From Scilla litardierei (lineage: Eukaryota > Streptophyta > Magnoliopsida > Asparagales > Asparagaceae), in NCBI GenBank assembly GCA_030789695.1, contig CM061134.1, positions 62,317,334 to 62,381,333 of the forward strand: a DNA stretch of 64,000 bases. Direction: 5' to 3'. The position numbers were made by a program, and so were the translations under genes. Shown here in pieces: positions 34,149-46,020 of the stretch. Position 1 is the first letter of the stretch. Every line of letters begins with the position of its first letter. The notes under the pieces are model-generated. The model did not search any database and was not told where the DNA came from. It saw only the letters and a list, made by a program, of their open reading frames with translations.

Positions 34149-35592
34149 GTGAGTTTTCTTAACACATGCTTTTGTTGTATTTAACTCTTGCAAGTTACTC
34201 TAGGCAACATGTTTAATGTTTGGCATTCAAAATTTTCATTATTCAAAATTTCTTATGTCCCATTCTGCAAGAGGCATTCTTCAATTGAAGTGAGTATTAG
34301 TGCTTAGTGCTTAGTGCTGGCTAGGATTAGTGCTTTAGGTATGTCAATTTCCAAGTACAGAATGAGTATTAGACAGAAGTGAGGCATTCTTCAATTGAAG
34401 TGAGTATTCTTCAATTTCTAAAACAGAATGACTTAAAATTGTTTTTTTTCCTCTAAAAGAGTTTCCATGGCAAAGCAGGAAACGGTAGGCCTCTAACTCT
34501 GCAGAGTTGGCCTGCAGCAATTTTAATAATAAGCATAGTAATAGAAAAAATTTGAATGGGAGCATTAAAACTGTCATGTATCCATGTTGGAGAGTATTAT
34601 TACTGTTTGGCGTTGAGGAAAAGCTATAATCTGGAATATGCATGACCTTTTTTGTTTAAAAGCTTCTTTTTTGTTCAGAAAATAGGACAGAAAAAGGAAC
34701 TTTTGGGGGAGAATAAAATGGTCTATATATTGATATAATCCCTCAATTATTTTTGGGAAGAACAAGGAAACATAAAGGACATATAGAAACTAAAAATATC
34801 TATAGCATAACAAGAGTTGTGAGATTAAAAGAAATTGTTTCCATTTAATGATCTGAACCTTAGGATCCTACATTTAAATTCCACTCCTTTATTAATGCAA
34901 GAACAAATTTTGATTCACAAGGTCAAGTTATATTATTATTGATGTCTTTCATATTATGGATAAAAATCTTACCTTTTGTCTTCTATTAATTTTTTTCACT
35001 ATGAAATGTAGGTCACAGTGAATAATTGTATGTACTTGCAATTTTGCCTTTTTCTTTTTGAATGTGTATAGCCTAAATTTTGATTTTTTGCATGAAGGTG
35101 TTGTAACTTGGATTTCACCATGCATTTCTTCTTTTCAGTTATATTGGGTTCAATAAAAATTGTTTGTGGACTAATTTGGTGCCGGGTTTTGAATATCTGA
35201 TAGACATTTGCCATGACCTTGATATGAACTTGAGCATTTCCCAACTGAATGTCAGAAGAGGGGTGATAATCCGATAACCTTTCATTTTTGATCATTTGAA
35301 GCTTCTAATGCCAATAAAGCTCGGGTAACAACTTTCTATTGCCATACCTTTAATGAATATCATTCTAATTGTGTACCAATAATTAAATATGCATAATTTT
35401 GAACTGCTTAATGATCCCTCAATTTTCATAATATGGCAAATTCACCCATGTTATTTATAATTTTATACGTCACAACTTGCTATTTAAAATTATTCAATTA
35501 CTTTGACTATTTTTATGCTAGAACTGGCAAATAAATTGATGTTTACAATTTTTTTAAAATTGAGATTTTAATTTGTTTATTTCCTCTCCAAA

Positions 35593-35847
35593 GTGACTGC
35601 CCTTCAACTATCTTGGCCAGTCAGCCACATAAATCTGTTTAATCAAACAACATGTACTTTTTTGGATAAATTTGGTGATGGTTCACATGAACCAATTTGT
35701 CCATTAGAAGATAATGAAAATAAACCAATATATTTGAGAACACAAGAATTTTTAGCAAATCCTTTGTGTGCCAGTGAGGGGATAGGAGGAACATGGAGAG
35801 ACTCGGATTTCCGTTTAACCATATCATTTTGCTCAAAAATCTTTTAA
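35593..35847 (+). pseudogene. Unrecognised open segment in Helitron 1
   Basis: An 84-codon frame with DKFGDGSHEPICPLEDNENK; the opposite strand is also open (73 codons). Strand and origin are uncertain. It could be a captured exon. I do not recognise the protein. Confidence 0.3.
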
Positions 35848-36221
35848 GATCATTATGCATATTATACAGCCATGTTGCTTGATCAACATACTCATGATGA
35901 AACTGCCCCTACACATGATTCTCCCCATTGGCTCTTATATTATTTTAGTTTAGTTTAAATTCTCTGACTTATGAATACTTATATTACCATGATTTAGTAA
36001 TTTGCATATTTAGTTACTGTTTTTCTATTTAATGTTGCTTTTTACTATTCTAATATTCATCATTGTGATTTTGCACTCCTATGTGTTTTTATATCATGAG
36101 ATAATACGATTCACCATCTTCATTAGTCATGATTTTTCTATTCTCAGATTTTCTTATAGAAGAATTTGTCATGTACAAATGATTATTGAGTGACAATTTA
36201 AACTGGTTATTATTTTCAGCT

Positions 36222-36448
36222 TCAGTTGAAGGGTGTATGGGCAACATGCACTGTCCATGGCCAAGCTTGTCGTCAATACCCCCAAGGAAAAAGAAATTGT
36301 TGATGAGATTTTCAGTAAAGCAGTATTGTGCTTGGGAGAGGAAGATAGAGCTGTACGTGCCATTGAGTTAACCACGTGTGTTGCTACCTATGAAATTTAC
36401 AAGGAGAATTTTAGTGTTTCAGTGTCCAAGGTTCTATTTGCTGACTAG
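36222..36448 (+). pseudogene. Unrecognised exon-like segment in Helitron 1
   Basis: Follows a pyrimidine-rich TTTTCAG acceptor-like site. One frame reads KEKEIVDEIFSKAVLCLGEE then DRAVRAIELTTC, an amphipathic helical stretch of ordinary cellular composition, unlike the surrounding AT-rich DNA. Another gene fragment may follow to about 36670. Source not recognised. Confidence 0.35.
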
Positions 36449-37639
36449 CCTAAGGAAATTGGAATCAGTTGGAAGACTAAGGTGGACCTTGCCGGCAAAG
36501 AATCATGCAAAAAACTCTCATTCAGTTGGGAATTAGAGAAATGGTCGGAAAATTGATAAGAAAGAAGTTATCACCAAGTTTATCATGAAGATATCTTGGA
36601 TTCTTTGCAAGCTTCCAATCCATTTCTTAGGAAGCACTTGAGAAATGCATTACAAACTTCCTGGATAGTTCAAAGTTTTTGAGTAAATCATTTTAACAAC
36701 TGCTTTATATTTTTTGAATGTTTGTATTATTATCAAAGAACTTGCATTTAGTGTGTAAAGTTGGAATCTTTGCATTCCAATGTATTTTTTCGCGTTCATT
36801 AGAGAAATGCTACCCACTCATTTATTGTATTTTTTAGTTTTACGGATTAAATTTTTTGGTTCTTCATATTTTGAAATTTAAACTCGGTTTGTGAGATATT
36901 GCTACAATTTCCATTGGTTTATTGTTACGGAGGCTCTCAAAAGTATTGTGTAACTATCATGCTTGAGCTTTATATTGGACAACAAGTACTTTTTGAAAGA
37001 GGTTATTCATAGAAGCAGAAAAATGTACTTATAAAGTGTATCTGGGTAACAATACTGTTAACTATGATGGGTACATTGTTATCCATCAAATTTGAACTCG
37101 AAGCAATAGTTGCAAGTCATAGCATGTTCCTCTTGCAAGACATCACTAAATGCTAACTTTCTTTGTCTTGGTGTGTCAATATTTTTTTGACTAAAGCATC
37201 ATCTATAGCTTGCATGTTCATCATTCTCTTTGATTTTCCATGGATCTGCTTTCAATTGGTACCATGCTACAGAACTGTGAAAGTATGTTGAAAATTAAGC
37301 GAGATATATAGAATTCATTTAGCCAAAATTGATGAATAAAATCAAACATTAAAACAAATCGATAACTAAGTTAGTTTGCAAGTGCTATTTGGTAGAACCA
37401 TGAATGTATTCTAAAAATTTGATTCACAATTAAGATTGTTTTGATTTTTAGAGAAGTTTATTTTAACATTGCCAATTGTGGGTTCATATATTATTTCTAG
37501 CTTCTTATTTTTATCTGCATAAAAATCATTTTTTAAATGTCATCATTCGCTAATTTTTTTGTTCCAAAGAATTGTGGAGAAGCATGATCCATTAAATTAA
37601 ACAAAATAAAAAATTTAGCGTAAAACAATTTAGCGGAAC

Positions 37640-37860
37640 AACAAATTAGTGTAAAAATGCCCTGAGGTTTGTTGCGCCGAAGGCGCCCGCGCCGAAGGCG
37701 CCCCGCTAAATTTTTTTACGCTAATTTGTTGTTCCGCGCCAAAGGCGCTGGCCTCAAATTTGTTGTTCCCGGTTGAATTATTGTTCCGCGCCGAAGGAGC
37801 CTGCGCCAAATTTGTTGTTTCACGCCGAAGGCGCCCGTGCAGCTAAATATTTTTACGCTA
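37640..37860 (+). repeat. Subterminal GCGCCGAAGGCGC dyad repeats of Helitron 1
   Basis: About six copies of a unit like TTGTTGTTCCGCGCCGAAGG followed by CGCC, near the 3' end. Equivalent repeats occur in Helitron 2 (55080-55560) and Helitron 3 (48100-48320). Confidence 0.85.
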
Positions 37861-37967
37861 ATTTATTATGCTGTTAAATTTTGGCCGTGGAAATAATTTT
37901 TCGGGGAACAAAGATTTGCGGGAGAAATCGTAAATGAACCGTGCCCGTGGGCACGGGTTATGACTAG

Positions 37968-38669
37968 TATATATATATATATGAAAAGAAAAGAGAAAAT
38001 AGAAAAAACAGAAAAAAGAAAAGAAAAGAAGGAAAGATAATTATTTCCTATCCCTTTATTAGAAGCTACTACAAATACTTGGGAAAAGACAAAAAATTCC
38101 ACATTATATTCCTAGATGCGACGCCTCGAGCTAAGCTTGGAGGGGGGGAACCAATTGATTATATGAGTGAGTATTACATTAAAGTGGAGATGGTGCACAA
38201 CGGGAAGCTTCGATAATGCTCTAACTTTACAAAATATTTTAGCTTTGAGATTTTTCATGATTTGAAGTGAATATTTGAATGGCATGACCTCTTTCTATTC
38301 TTTATTGCATGTTGGTGTGATCTCTTTATGCTCCACTTGTATCTATTGATTGAAAAGTGCATTGCTAACTCTTTTTATACTAGATTCTATAGATTGCATG
38401 AAATTGATATCAGTTGATGTCATGATTTTAGAAGATCCCTACTTTTGCCTTTATTGCATGCTAGCCATATGATTAGTAAGACTTGGAAATACTATTAGCA
38501 TGTGTTCTATTATTCAAAGCATCGTGATATACTGCTGAGGCTTGAGATCTGATTAAACATTTTAGCACCTCCTTCCATCTCTTATCTCTTTTATTTTCTT
38601 TTATCATCGCCTGGCATGCCTCGTATTCGTCTTCCTCGAGGACGAGTAAAAGGTAAGCTTGGGGGATTT
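37968..38669 (+). mobile_element. 3' internal region of gypsy element E
   Basis: Non-coding, beginning in an AT tract and an A/G-rich stretch. It ends with GGTAAGCTTGGGGGATTT, a polypurine tract next to the LTR. No ORF is seen. Confidence 0.6.
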
Positions 38670-39850
38670 TGATGTGTCCATATTTTCTATCTTTTCATAG
38701 CATCGTTTCATTGCATTTCATGTCACATCCGCATCCAAATCCTGCATTTTCTTACGACATTGCACTTCTAACGCCGTATTCGAGTTTTGTAGAGTTTTGT
38801 GAATTTTCAGGGATTTTGGAGCGATTCGGAGCCATTTTGGGATATGGACACATCCAGCACGTCCATGAGTCCGTTGGCGAGGCTCTATAGGAGTTCGTTG
38901 AGGTTCGGAAGCATATGGGAGGAGAAGAAGAGAAGCTAGCAAGAGAAAGGAGTCTTTATGGATCTTTCCCAGGCGACTTGACCGAGTAGCTCAAGCTACT
39001 CGGTCGAGCTGATACACAAGCCCAGCAGAAAAGAGAATGCGCATCCTACTCGATCGAGCAGAGTGGTGACTTGACCCAAGTCGTTCCTATTTTTCGAGCT
39101 CCATTCCACCAACATCCTGCTCGACCAAGTAGGATCTACTCGACCAAGCCAGCAGACGACTCAACCGAGCAAGGCCTACTCGGGCCGAGTAGGCAGAGCG
39201 ACACTTTGGAAGGAGAGCCCCAATCTACTGACAGCTCGACCGAGTAGGCAGGCTACTCGACCGAGTAGCCCAGACCCCTTCACCCAGCCAGGAGCAGCTA
39301 AGGTGCCTACTCAATCGAAGCAGGCGTCTACTCGACCGGGCTGCTGGCTCGGTCGGCGACATGTGGGCCCCAAACTTCAGATTTTCGGATTTTTTCGTGA
39401 GGGCCCCACCTGGATGTATTAGAGGGAATTTTCCAGACCTTTTGGGAGAGCTGATTTTTTGAGTTTTTGAATTAAGCTTAAGAGTGAGATCTAAAACTAT
39501 TGTAATCTAGAACTAGGTTTTGGAATTGAGTCGTTCTTGGCTAAAGATTACATTTTTATTATCTCTTGCATCTTGGAATCTGCGGAAGTTCTTTGGATCT
39601 TTATTGGCTATCGTTCTTTCTCGTTTTCGATACATAAGATCTTTAATTCTCGCTCGAATCAATTGCTACAATGTTTTCTATGGTAAAAACTACATTTTTA
39701 TTTGTCGTAATTGCTGTGTGTGAGTAGTCTTCCCTAGGGCTGATGGGTTAGCCATAAGACTCTAGGAAGGAGATGTAGATCTGGATTTCTAGGTTGTGTT
39801 GGGAATAAAGGGAGAGTATTTTGGACAATCCATTCAAATCCCTAGGAGAA
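38670..39850 (+). repeat. LTR of element E (3' LTR, right end uncertain)
   Basis: Starts TGATGTGTCCATATTTTC directly after the polypurine tract, a start widely seen in Athila/Tat LTRs. It holds a dyad array (38974-39360), a weak TATA-like GTATTAGAGGG near 39416, and the segment TGTGTGTGAGTAG near 39714 that has a counterpart in LTR H (TTTGTGAGTAG near 57114). No primer site follows, so it is a 3' LTR. The right end is not clear and may be truncated. Confidence 0.7.
38974..39360 (+). repeat. CTCGACCGAGTAG dyad array in LTR E
   Basis: About ten copies of CTACTCGACCGAGTAG and its variants (TACTCGGTCGAG, CTACTCGGGCCGAGTAG, CTCGACCAAGTAG). They lie between the LTR start and the weak TATA-like sequence. 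Confidence 0.9.
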
Positions 39851-40390
39851 CTCGTACTGAGATCATGCCCACGGTCGGTGGAATTGATGAGCTTAAGGAG
39901 TATCTTTAGTATTTAAATAGGGAGTTAGTGGATTCAACTAAGGCTCATGACCATTCTCAACTCGTGCCTTGAGGAGATCAACCGACGAACTATATCACTA
40001 CATTGATGGCTACCACCATTGCGTCAATGAGAGCTACTGAAATACCTCGAAGCTCTAACCCACGAGAGTGGTATGAGCTGAGAGATCAACCCCCTAAACC
40101 TAATGCAACGTAAGAATCCCATTCTAACATCAACCTTCGACAGTCTTAGCGGTGATCCCTAAGGCCCTAGCTCCTCTTTATATCGAACCAACAACACCAT
40201 CACAACCAACCTTCCCAAACCGACTGCTATCTCATTCTGAGATCTAAGATAATCTGAGACTCCAATACACTGTCACTGTCCATGTGGGATTCGACAATCT
40301 TATATACTATAATTTGACACCATCTTCTTGCGAATAGAACCCAGAGTTAACACCTAGGAATCATACTGCGTCCGGTGACTGTGACACAGC
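39851..40390. other. Unassigned stretch between E and G
   Basis: Low similarity to anything else in the window. A short frame with MRATEIPRSSNPREWYELRD (about 40028-40090) looks protein-like but is isolated. I cannot assign it. Confidence 0.3.
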
Positions 40391-40399
40391 TAGGTGGAT

Positions 40400-40960
40400 T
40401 TTAGGTGTGAGTTCAGGGTGCGTTAAGCGTCTGACACATTGTGTGGACGTATAGAATGAGAACTGCATGCATCTGTACTGGGTAGGGTTTTGGAGAACTG
40501 AATATGCATGAGCACCAGGCGTCTGGAGAATAACTACCAGGCGCCTGGTATGCTGAAAAACTCTATTTTGAGTTTATGCAAGTTCTAACCCTATGACACT
40601 CAATGATATAGTTTTGTGAGTGTTATGAGTGATATTCTATCAAGTCTATTCAAGGCCTAACATCCTAATTCAACTAAGAAGTAAAGAAAGACAGATATAC
40701 ATGTTTTATCCTCTTCACTTCATATTCAATTCCTTGAAGACTTCCATTTGTGCTTGTTGAGTCCAACACTTTGATTTTTCTTGCTTTCACTCCTTGATTT
40801 CCAAGCTTCCTTGATTTATGTCATTGCATCAATAATCCGAGTCATCATCTTCATTTGAAATGACAACGATGCTTTCATTAACTACAAACCATGTGGATTA
40901 GTCAAAATTGATTATGTGTGTTTATCAACAAAACCACATTGAGAAAACCAATATTCAACA
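40400..40960 (-). repeat. Partial 3' LTR of element G with CAGGCGCCTGG dyads
   Basis: Ends AATATTCAACA (TGTTGAATATT on the minus strand, like LTR A), preceded by the polypurine tract. It carries ACCAGGCGTCTGG (40514-40526) and the perfect 16-bp palindrome TACCAGGCGCCTGGTA (40535-40550). Confidence 0.7.
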
Positions 40961-40974
40961 TTCTTCCCCTTTTT
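40961..40974 (-). promoter_or_regulatory. Polypurine tract of element G
   Basis: AAAAAGGGGAAGAA-type run on the minus strand directly before the LTR, equivalent to 13400-13413 in element A. Confidence 0.8.
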
Positions 40975-41850
40975 GATGATGACAAATAATCATAACCATG
41001 ATGACAAATAATCATAACCATAACCAATAATTGTGTTTGAATATAAATATACTTACTCCCCCTGCATTGATGCCAAATATTTTAGTCCAAATAATCATAA
41101 GAATAATGGATCATCAATGCTAGTTAATGATATGTGTATCACATAAGTTGTGCATATTTTCATTAAAGCCATCAACATATATGAATACACAAAGCATGAA
41201 GTGTATGATGATACACATAAGAAAATTTGGAGCATGAAAAAGGAGATCAAGTCAATCAACTATATTGAAATCAACTTTAAGAATAAAGGAAAGGATGAAT
41301 TCCAAACCTCCCCCTAAATCATAAAAAAATTTCAAAACTATTTTAGACATGCTGTGATTCATGGAGTTATGATACTTTCATGGTTAGTGCATGAAATTCA
41401 CCGATGGTTACTCTCTTTTCCCCTTTAAGATACATTTGAGAGATGAAATACAAAATCATCAAAATCTCAAGAATACTCCAAGCAAGCTCTCAAAGCTCCC
41501 CCTTATGGTTATATCTCTCCCCATTTGTCATAATCTAACAAGATGGGAGGAATGAACAACAAAAATTAGTGCTAATATAGAATACAACTATGTAATGGAC
41601 AAAGTGATACCAACACACATAAGTGAGGGTGTTCTCATTAACCATTTGACTAAGCTTGTAGCATCAAAACACATAGGAGAAGAGTATTCAACATTCATAT
41701 TGGAAGTGCATAAATAGAGTAATTAGCAATTCAATGGCACATTTCCAACCAGAGGTAAAACTTTCACCAAGCGTATTAGATAAATCTGTCTCGGCACGAA
41801 ACAACAAATTAGTGTAAAAAATCTAAGAGACAGATATATCTGATACGTTT

Positions 41851-41881
41851 AGACGTCTGGTTCGACTACACCAGGCGTCTG
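41851..41881 (-). repeat. Internal CAGGCGTCTG sites of element G
   Basis: AGACGTCTGG at 41851-41860 and CCAGGCGTCTG at 41871-41881, between RNase H and the LTR. This position corresponds to the internal array of A. The rest of 40975-42230 is AT-rich and non-coding. Confidence 0.65.
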
Positions 41882-42204
41882 TCTTATATCTGTAATCTTG
41901 TGTTGAACCTAGGAGAATTTCTATAGGGGTTCTCAAGCTACACGATAGAAATAATCGTCTTAACAAAGCATTTACTAATGCAAATAATGTATACAATCAT
42001 CATATATGATATCTTTTCAAATCAAATATATATATAGTGCTCAAAAGTATCATGGGAAACTTATATATCTCATGAGGTAAATACTCAAATATAAAACCGA
42101 GAGATATATATGTCCAAAAGAAATTGATTTATAACATGAGCATATCATAGTGTGAGATGAAATATACTAGTCAATAGGAAAATGATCTTCTAGAGTTCAG
42201 ATTC

Positions 42205-43683
42205 ACCCATAATACCCAATTTCCTCTTAAGCCTCATAAAAGAGTCTTCTTTGAGAGGTTTGGTGAAAATATCGACAATTTGGTTTTGGGTGTCGATGTA
42301 CTCAAGACAAACATCCTTCTTGAGGACATGATTATTAATAAAATAATATCAATATCAATGTGTTTGGTACGAGAGTGTTGTATCGGGTTCTTGGATAGAC
42401 AAATAGCACTTTGGTTTTCAACCATGATTGGATATGTGCCACACTCAATACCGTAGTTTTTGAGTGTTTGTCTCATCCATAGAACTTATGCACAACCTAA
42501 TCATGTGGCAATTGATTTCGCTTCGGCTATAGAAAGGGATACCGAATTTTGTTCTTGGAGAACCAAGACACAATGGAATTTCCTAAGAAATGACAAGTGC
42601 TACTAATGCTTTTCCTATCGGATTTACATCCGACAAAGTCGGCATCACTAAATGGAACTAGTTCATAAGATCATGACTTAGGATAAAATAATCCATAGTC
42701 AAGTGATTGGTTAAATATCAGAAAATCCATTTGACCATAATCAAATGTGATTATTTTGATCTAAATTAATACCGTGCACATAAGCATACCGAAAACATAA
42801 TATCAGACCTACTTGCGGTAAGATAAAGTAAGCTACCTATCATACTTCGATATTGACAAATGTCAACATCCGTTCCATATTCATATTTATCAAAATGTGT
42901 TGTACTGCTCATTGGAGTATGCTTGGATGAAGAGGATCCCATCCCAAAGCGCTTGATCAATTCCACCGTGTACATTGTTTGGCGAATGAAGTTCTCTTGC
43001 TCCAATTGACGAATTTGAAGTCCTAGAAAGTAGGTGAGCTCTCATATGTGGCTCATATCAAATCCATCCTGCATGGACTTAGCAAACTCTTGACAAAATG
43101 AAAAGTTAGTGGAACCAAATATAATGTTATCAACATATATTTGAATTAATAGTATGTCATGATCGAAATACTTAGTGAAAAGTGTAGAGTCAACATACCC
43201 ATTTTGAAACCCAAATCAACAAGAAAATTCTTTAGTCAATCATACCATGCTCTAAGAGCCTGTGTCAACCCATAAAGAGCTTTCTTGAGTCTAAACACAT
43301 GATTCGGTGATTTTTCATCAATGAAACCACGTAATTGTGAAACATAAACGTCCTTAACTACATGTCCATTTAAAAATGCACTTTTCACATCGATTTGAAA
43401 GAGTTTAAACTTCTTGAATGATGCAAATGAATACAAAAGTCTAATCTATTCTAATCTAGCTACTGGGGCAAATGATTCTTCAAAATCAATACCTTCTTCT
43501 TGCCGGTAACCTTGAGCTACTAACCATACCTTCTTCCAGATGACGACTTCATTTTCATCCGTCCTATTTTTGAAGATCCACTTTGTTCCAATGACATTAT
43601 GGTCTTTTGGAGGAGAAACTAATTCTCAAACATCGTTTCTTTCAAATTGATTGAGTTCCTCTTCTATAGCCATGATCCGTGAG
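42205..43683 (-). pseudogene. RT and RNase H remnants of element G
   Basis: Broken frames show [39 protein letters not shown], the connection MIGSLLYLTASRSDIMFSV and the RNase H segment VENQSAICLSKNPIQHSRTK. Stops and frameshifts are frequent, and parts of RT are unreadable. Clearly inactive. Confidence 0.88.
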
Positions 43684-43716
43684 CTATCTTCACTTGCCTC
43701 TTCAGTGTTCCTTGGT

Positions 43717-45240
43717 TCAATTTTTGAGACGAAGACAATTTGAGAATTGCTCTAGCCTTGACCTTGTACGTACTCCATCTTCAATATTTCCTATCACTTG
43801 ATCATGTGGATGGTTTGAAACCGCAGCAAATGTCATGGGTAACCCAAGATCATTTGGAACAACTTCAACTACATCATTAGTAGGGTTAGTTTCAAGAGAA
43901 TCATCTAATTTAACATTATTCAAGGAATCACTTAGAAATTCAATATTCTCATCAAAGAGATAACGGATTATCTAAATTATCATAAAAAGAAACATGAAGT
44001 GATTCTTCAACCGTCAAGGTTCTTATATTGAATATCCGGTAGTCCTTGCTACGATCAGAGTATCCAATAAATATTTCTTCATCGGAACGTGAATCAAACT
44101 TATCTAAATTTTCGGGTGTGTTCTTAATAAAACATTTTGAACCAAAAACACGGAAATAACATACTTGAGGGGTTTCGTTATAAACTAATGCATAACAAGT
44201 TTTGTTCGCACATGGTCTCATAAGAATCCTATTTAGTACATAGCACGCGGTATGAATGGCTTCCGCCCAAAATTGTGAACCAATGCGACTATCACTAAGC
44301 AAAGTGTGTGCACACTCAATGATTGTTCTAGTTTTCTTTCTACAACACCATTTTGTGGTGGAGCACGCCAGAAGGAAAATGTGTGAGTTATCACGTTCTC
44401 ATCACAAAAATTTGAGAATAGCTCATTATCAAATTCACCTCCATGATCACTACGGATGGTGATAATGGATGTGCCTTGAATTTTTTTGAAATTTCTTAGA
44501 TAATACAATAAATCTGTCAAGAGCTTCATTTTTGCTATTCAAAATGATTACGTAAGTATACCTAGAGAAATCAATAACAACTACAAGTCTATAACATACA
44601 TTTCCTAAAAATGCAACTCTAGTAGGCCCAAATAAATCTAGATGTAAAAGCTCTAGAGGCCTAGAAGTAGATGTTACATTCTTAATCTTAAATGACGATT
44701 TATGAAGCTTGCCTCGTTGGTATGAATCAAAAAAACTTTTCTTATTAAAAGAAAATTTTGGAAATCCTCAAACTAGGTTATGCTTGGACAACTTATGAAG
44801 GTGCTTGAAGTGTACATGACCAAAGCGTCGATGCCACAAAAGTTGGTCATTAGTGTGAGCAACCAAGCATTGGTCTTGTGTGTGTGTGGCATATCCAAGA
44901 TATAAATGTCCTTTTGGTGTGTGCCACTAAACAAAATGTTATCATTAGCATTATTGAAAATACTACACAATCCATTACCAAAACTAACTTTGTAATCATT
45001 GTCACAAAGTTGGCTTATAGAAATAAGATTGTGATTTAAACCATGTACAAGATAAACATTTTCTATAATAGGTTTAGAGAGGTTACCAACTTTTCCAATT
45101 CCTATGATGGAACCCTTCTCATTACCACCAAATGTGACCGTTCCACCATTCTTGATACAGATAATTTCGAAGAGCAAACTAGAGTCTCCCGTCATATATT
45201 TAGAACACCCGCTATCGAGTATCCAATCCTTATTTTTGCA
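43717..45240 (-). pseudogene. Protease and integrase remnants of element G
   Basis: Protease motif WILDSGCSKYMTGD near 45200, then the GAG-pre-integrase region (NLISISQLCDNDYKVSFGNG). Integrase core pieces IRSDHGGEFDNELF and FWRAPPQNGVVERK (44529-44330; here the Gln that is a stop in A is intact). Further integrase C-terminal sequence at 43952-44302 and a linker at 43717-43923. Several frame breaks. Confidence 0.87.
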
Positions 45241-45472
45241 TCTAGAGCAATCTTATCCCATTTTGCTCCTTTTCCTCCACTTGGGCACCTATAGAATTCA
45301 CTATAAGCACATGGTACTTAAGCATGTTGGGTCCAAGGGGATTAGCACTTTGGAAACCAAGTCCTAGTGGACTTTGGCTTTCCAATATAGTTCACATTAT
45401 CTATAACATCCCTAAAATAAGTTTGCATATACATTACTTTGTCATACATGCTAGGATTTTTAGGACCCCTGA

Positions 45473-45961
45473 TCAAATCACTCTTGGAAGTCCTATGCCA
45501 TATGGGTGCATGCATATTCTAATGGAAGCATATGGCATGTGAGCATGTGAATGAATATATGCATTAGGGTATACATACACATGTCGGTGTGTATGTGTTG
45601 GTGTATACCCAAATTGTGACGCATGTATGTAATACATATGAGGGTGTGCATGATTCATAGCAATTGATCTTGCACGATGTGTGTGTGTGTGCACTTTGTG
45701 AGCATACATGTGATTTTTCACATTTGACATATATGCATTAGGTGTATATGAATGTGTAGTATGGTAAGCATGTGGATGAACATGTGTATACACATGAGTA
45801 TGCGGTGGTTGTGCATAACCATGTGCAGGAGTGTTTGTGCAATCATGTGGAAATTTCACGTGAGTGTTTACACGTGCACGAGGGTGTGGTGCATAAAACT
45901 CATTATACGTAGGAGCATGATGTGTAGGTTCTCTCCTATGTGGTTGGGTGCATGTGTACAT
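45473..45961 (-). pseudogene. His/Tyr/Thr-rich linker of element G
   Basis: 162 codons dominated by His, Tyr, Thr and Pro (for example HPHAYHTTHSYTPNAYMS, HTHTHRARS). It lies between the gag coiled coil and protease, where A has a shorter His-rich part. It may bind metal or simply be low-complexity; no known domain. Confidence 0.6.
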
Positions 45962-46020
45962 ATATGTATATCCCTTCCTTGGTTGTCCACCCTTTGTGTG
46001 TTTCTTTCCAAAGGAAGGTG

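Larger units (their letters stand above)
30815..37967 (+). mobile_element. Helitron 1: non-autonomous Helitron-like element with captured gene fragments
   Basis: The 5' end (TATATTACATTTGA, then GGGCTGACTAGGACA) and 3' end are shared with two other copies in the window. The 3' end has a hairpin with an 8-bp stem CCGTGCCC/GGGCACGG (37939-37956), 7 bp, then CTAG (37964-37967) followed by T, the classical Helitron terminus CTRR|T. There are no terminal inverted repeats and no target duplication. At about 7.1 kb it is long because it carries foreign, intron-containing segments. No Rep/helicase coding is visible. The canonical 5' TC is not preserved here (it is in Helitron 3). Confidence 0.75.

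Noticed and set aside
32862..35295. Minus-strand ORFs of 70-100 codons in Helitron 1
   Set aside because: AT-rich frames without domains; the exon evidence in this region is on the plus strand.
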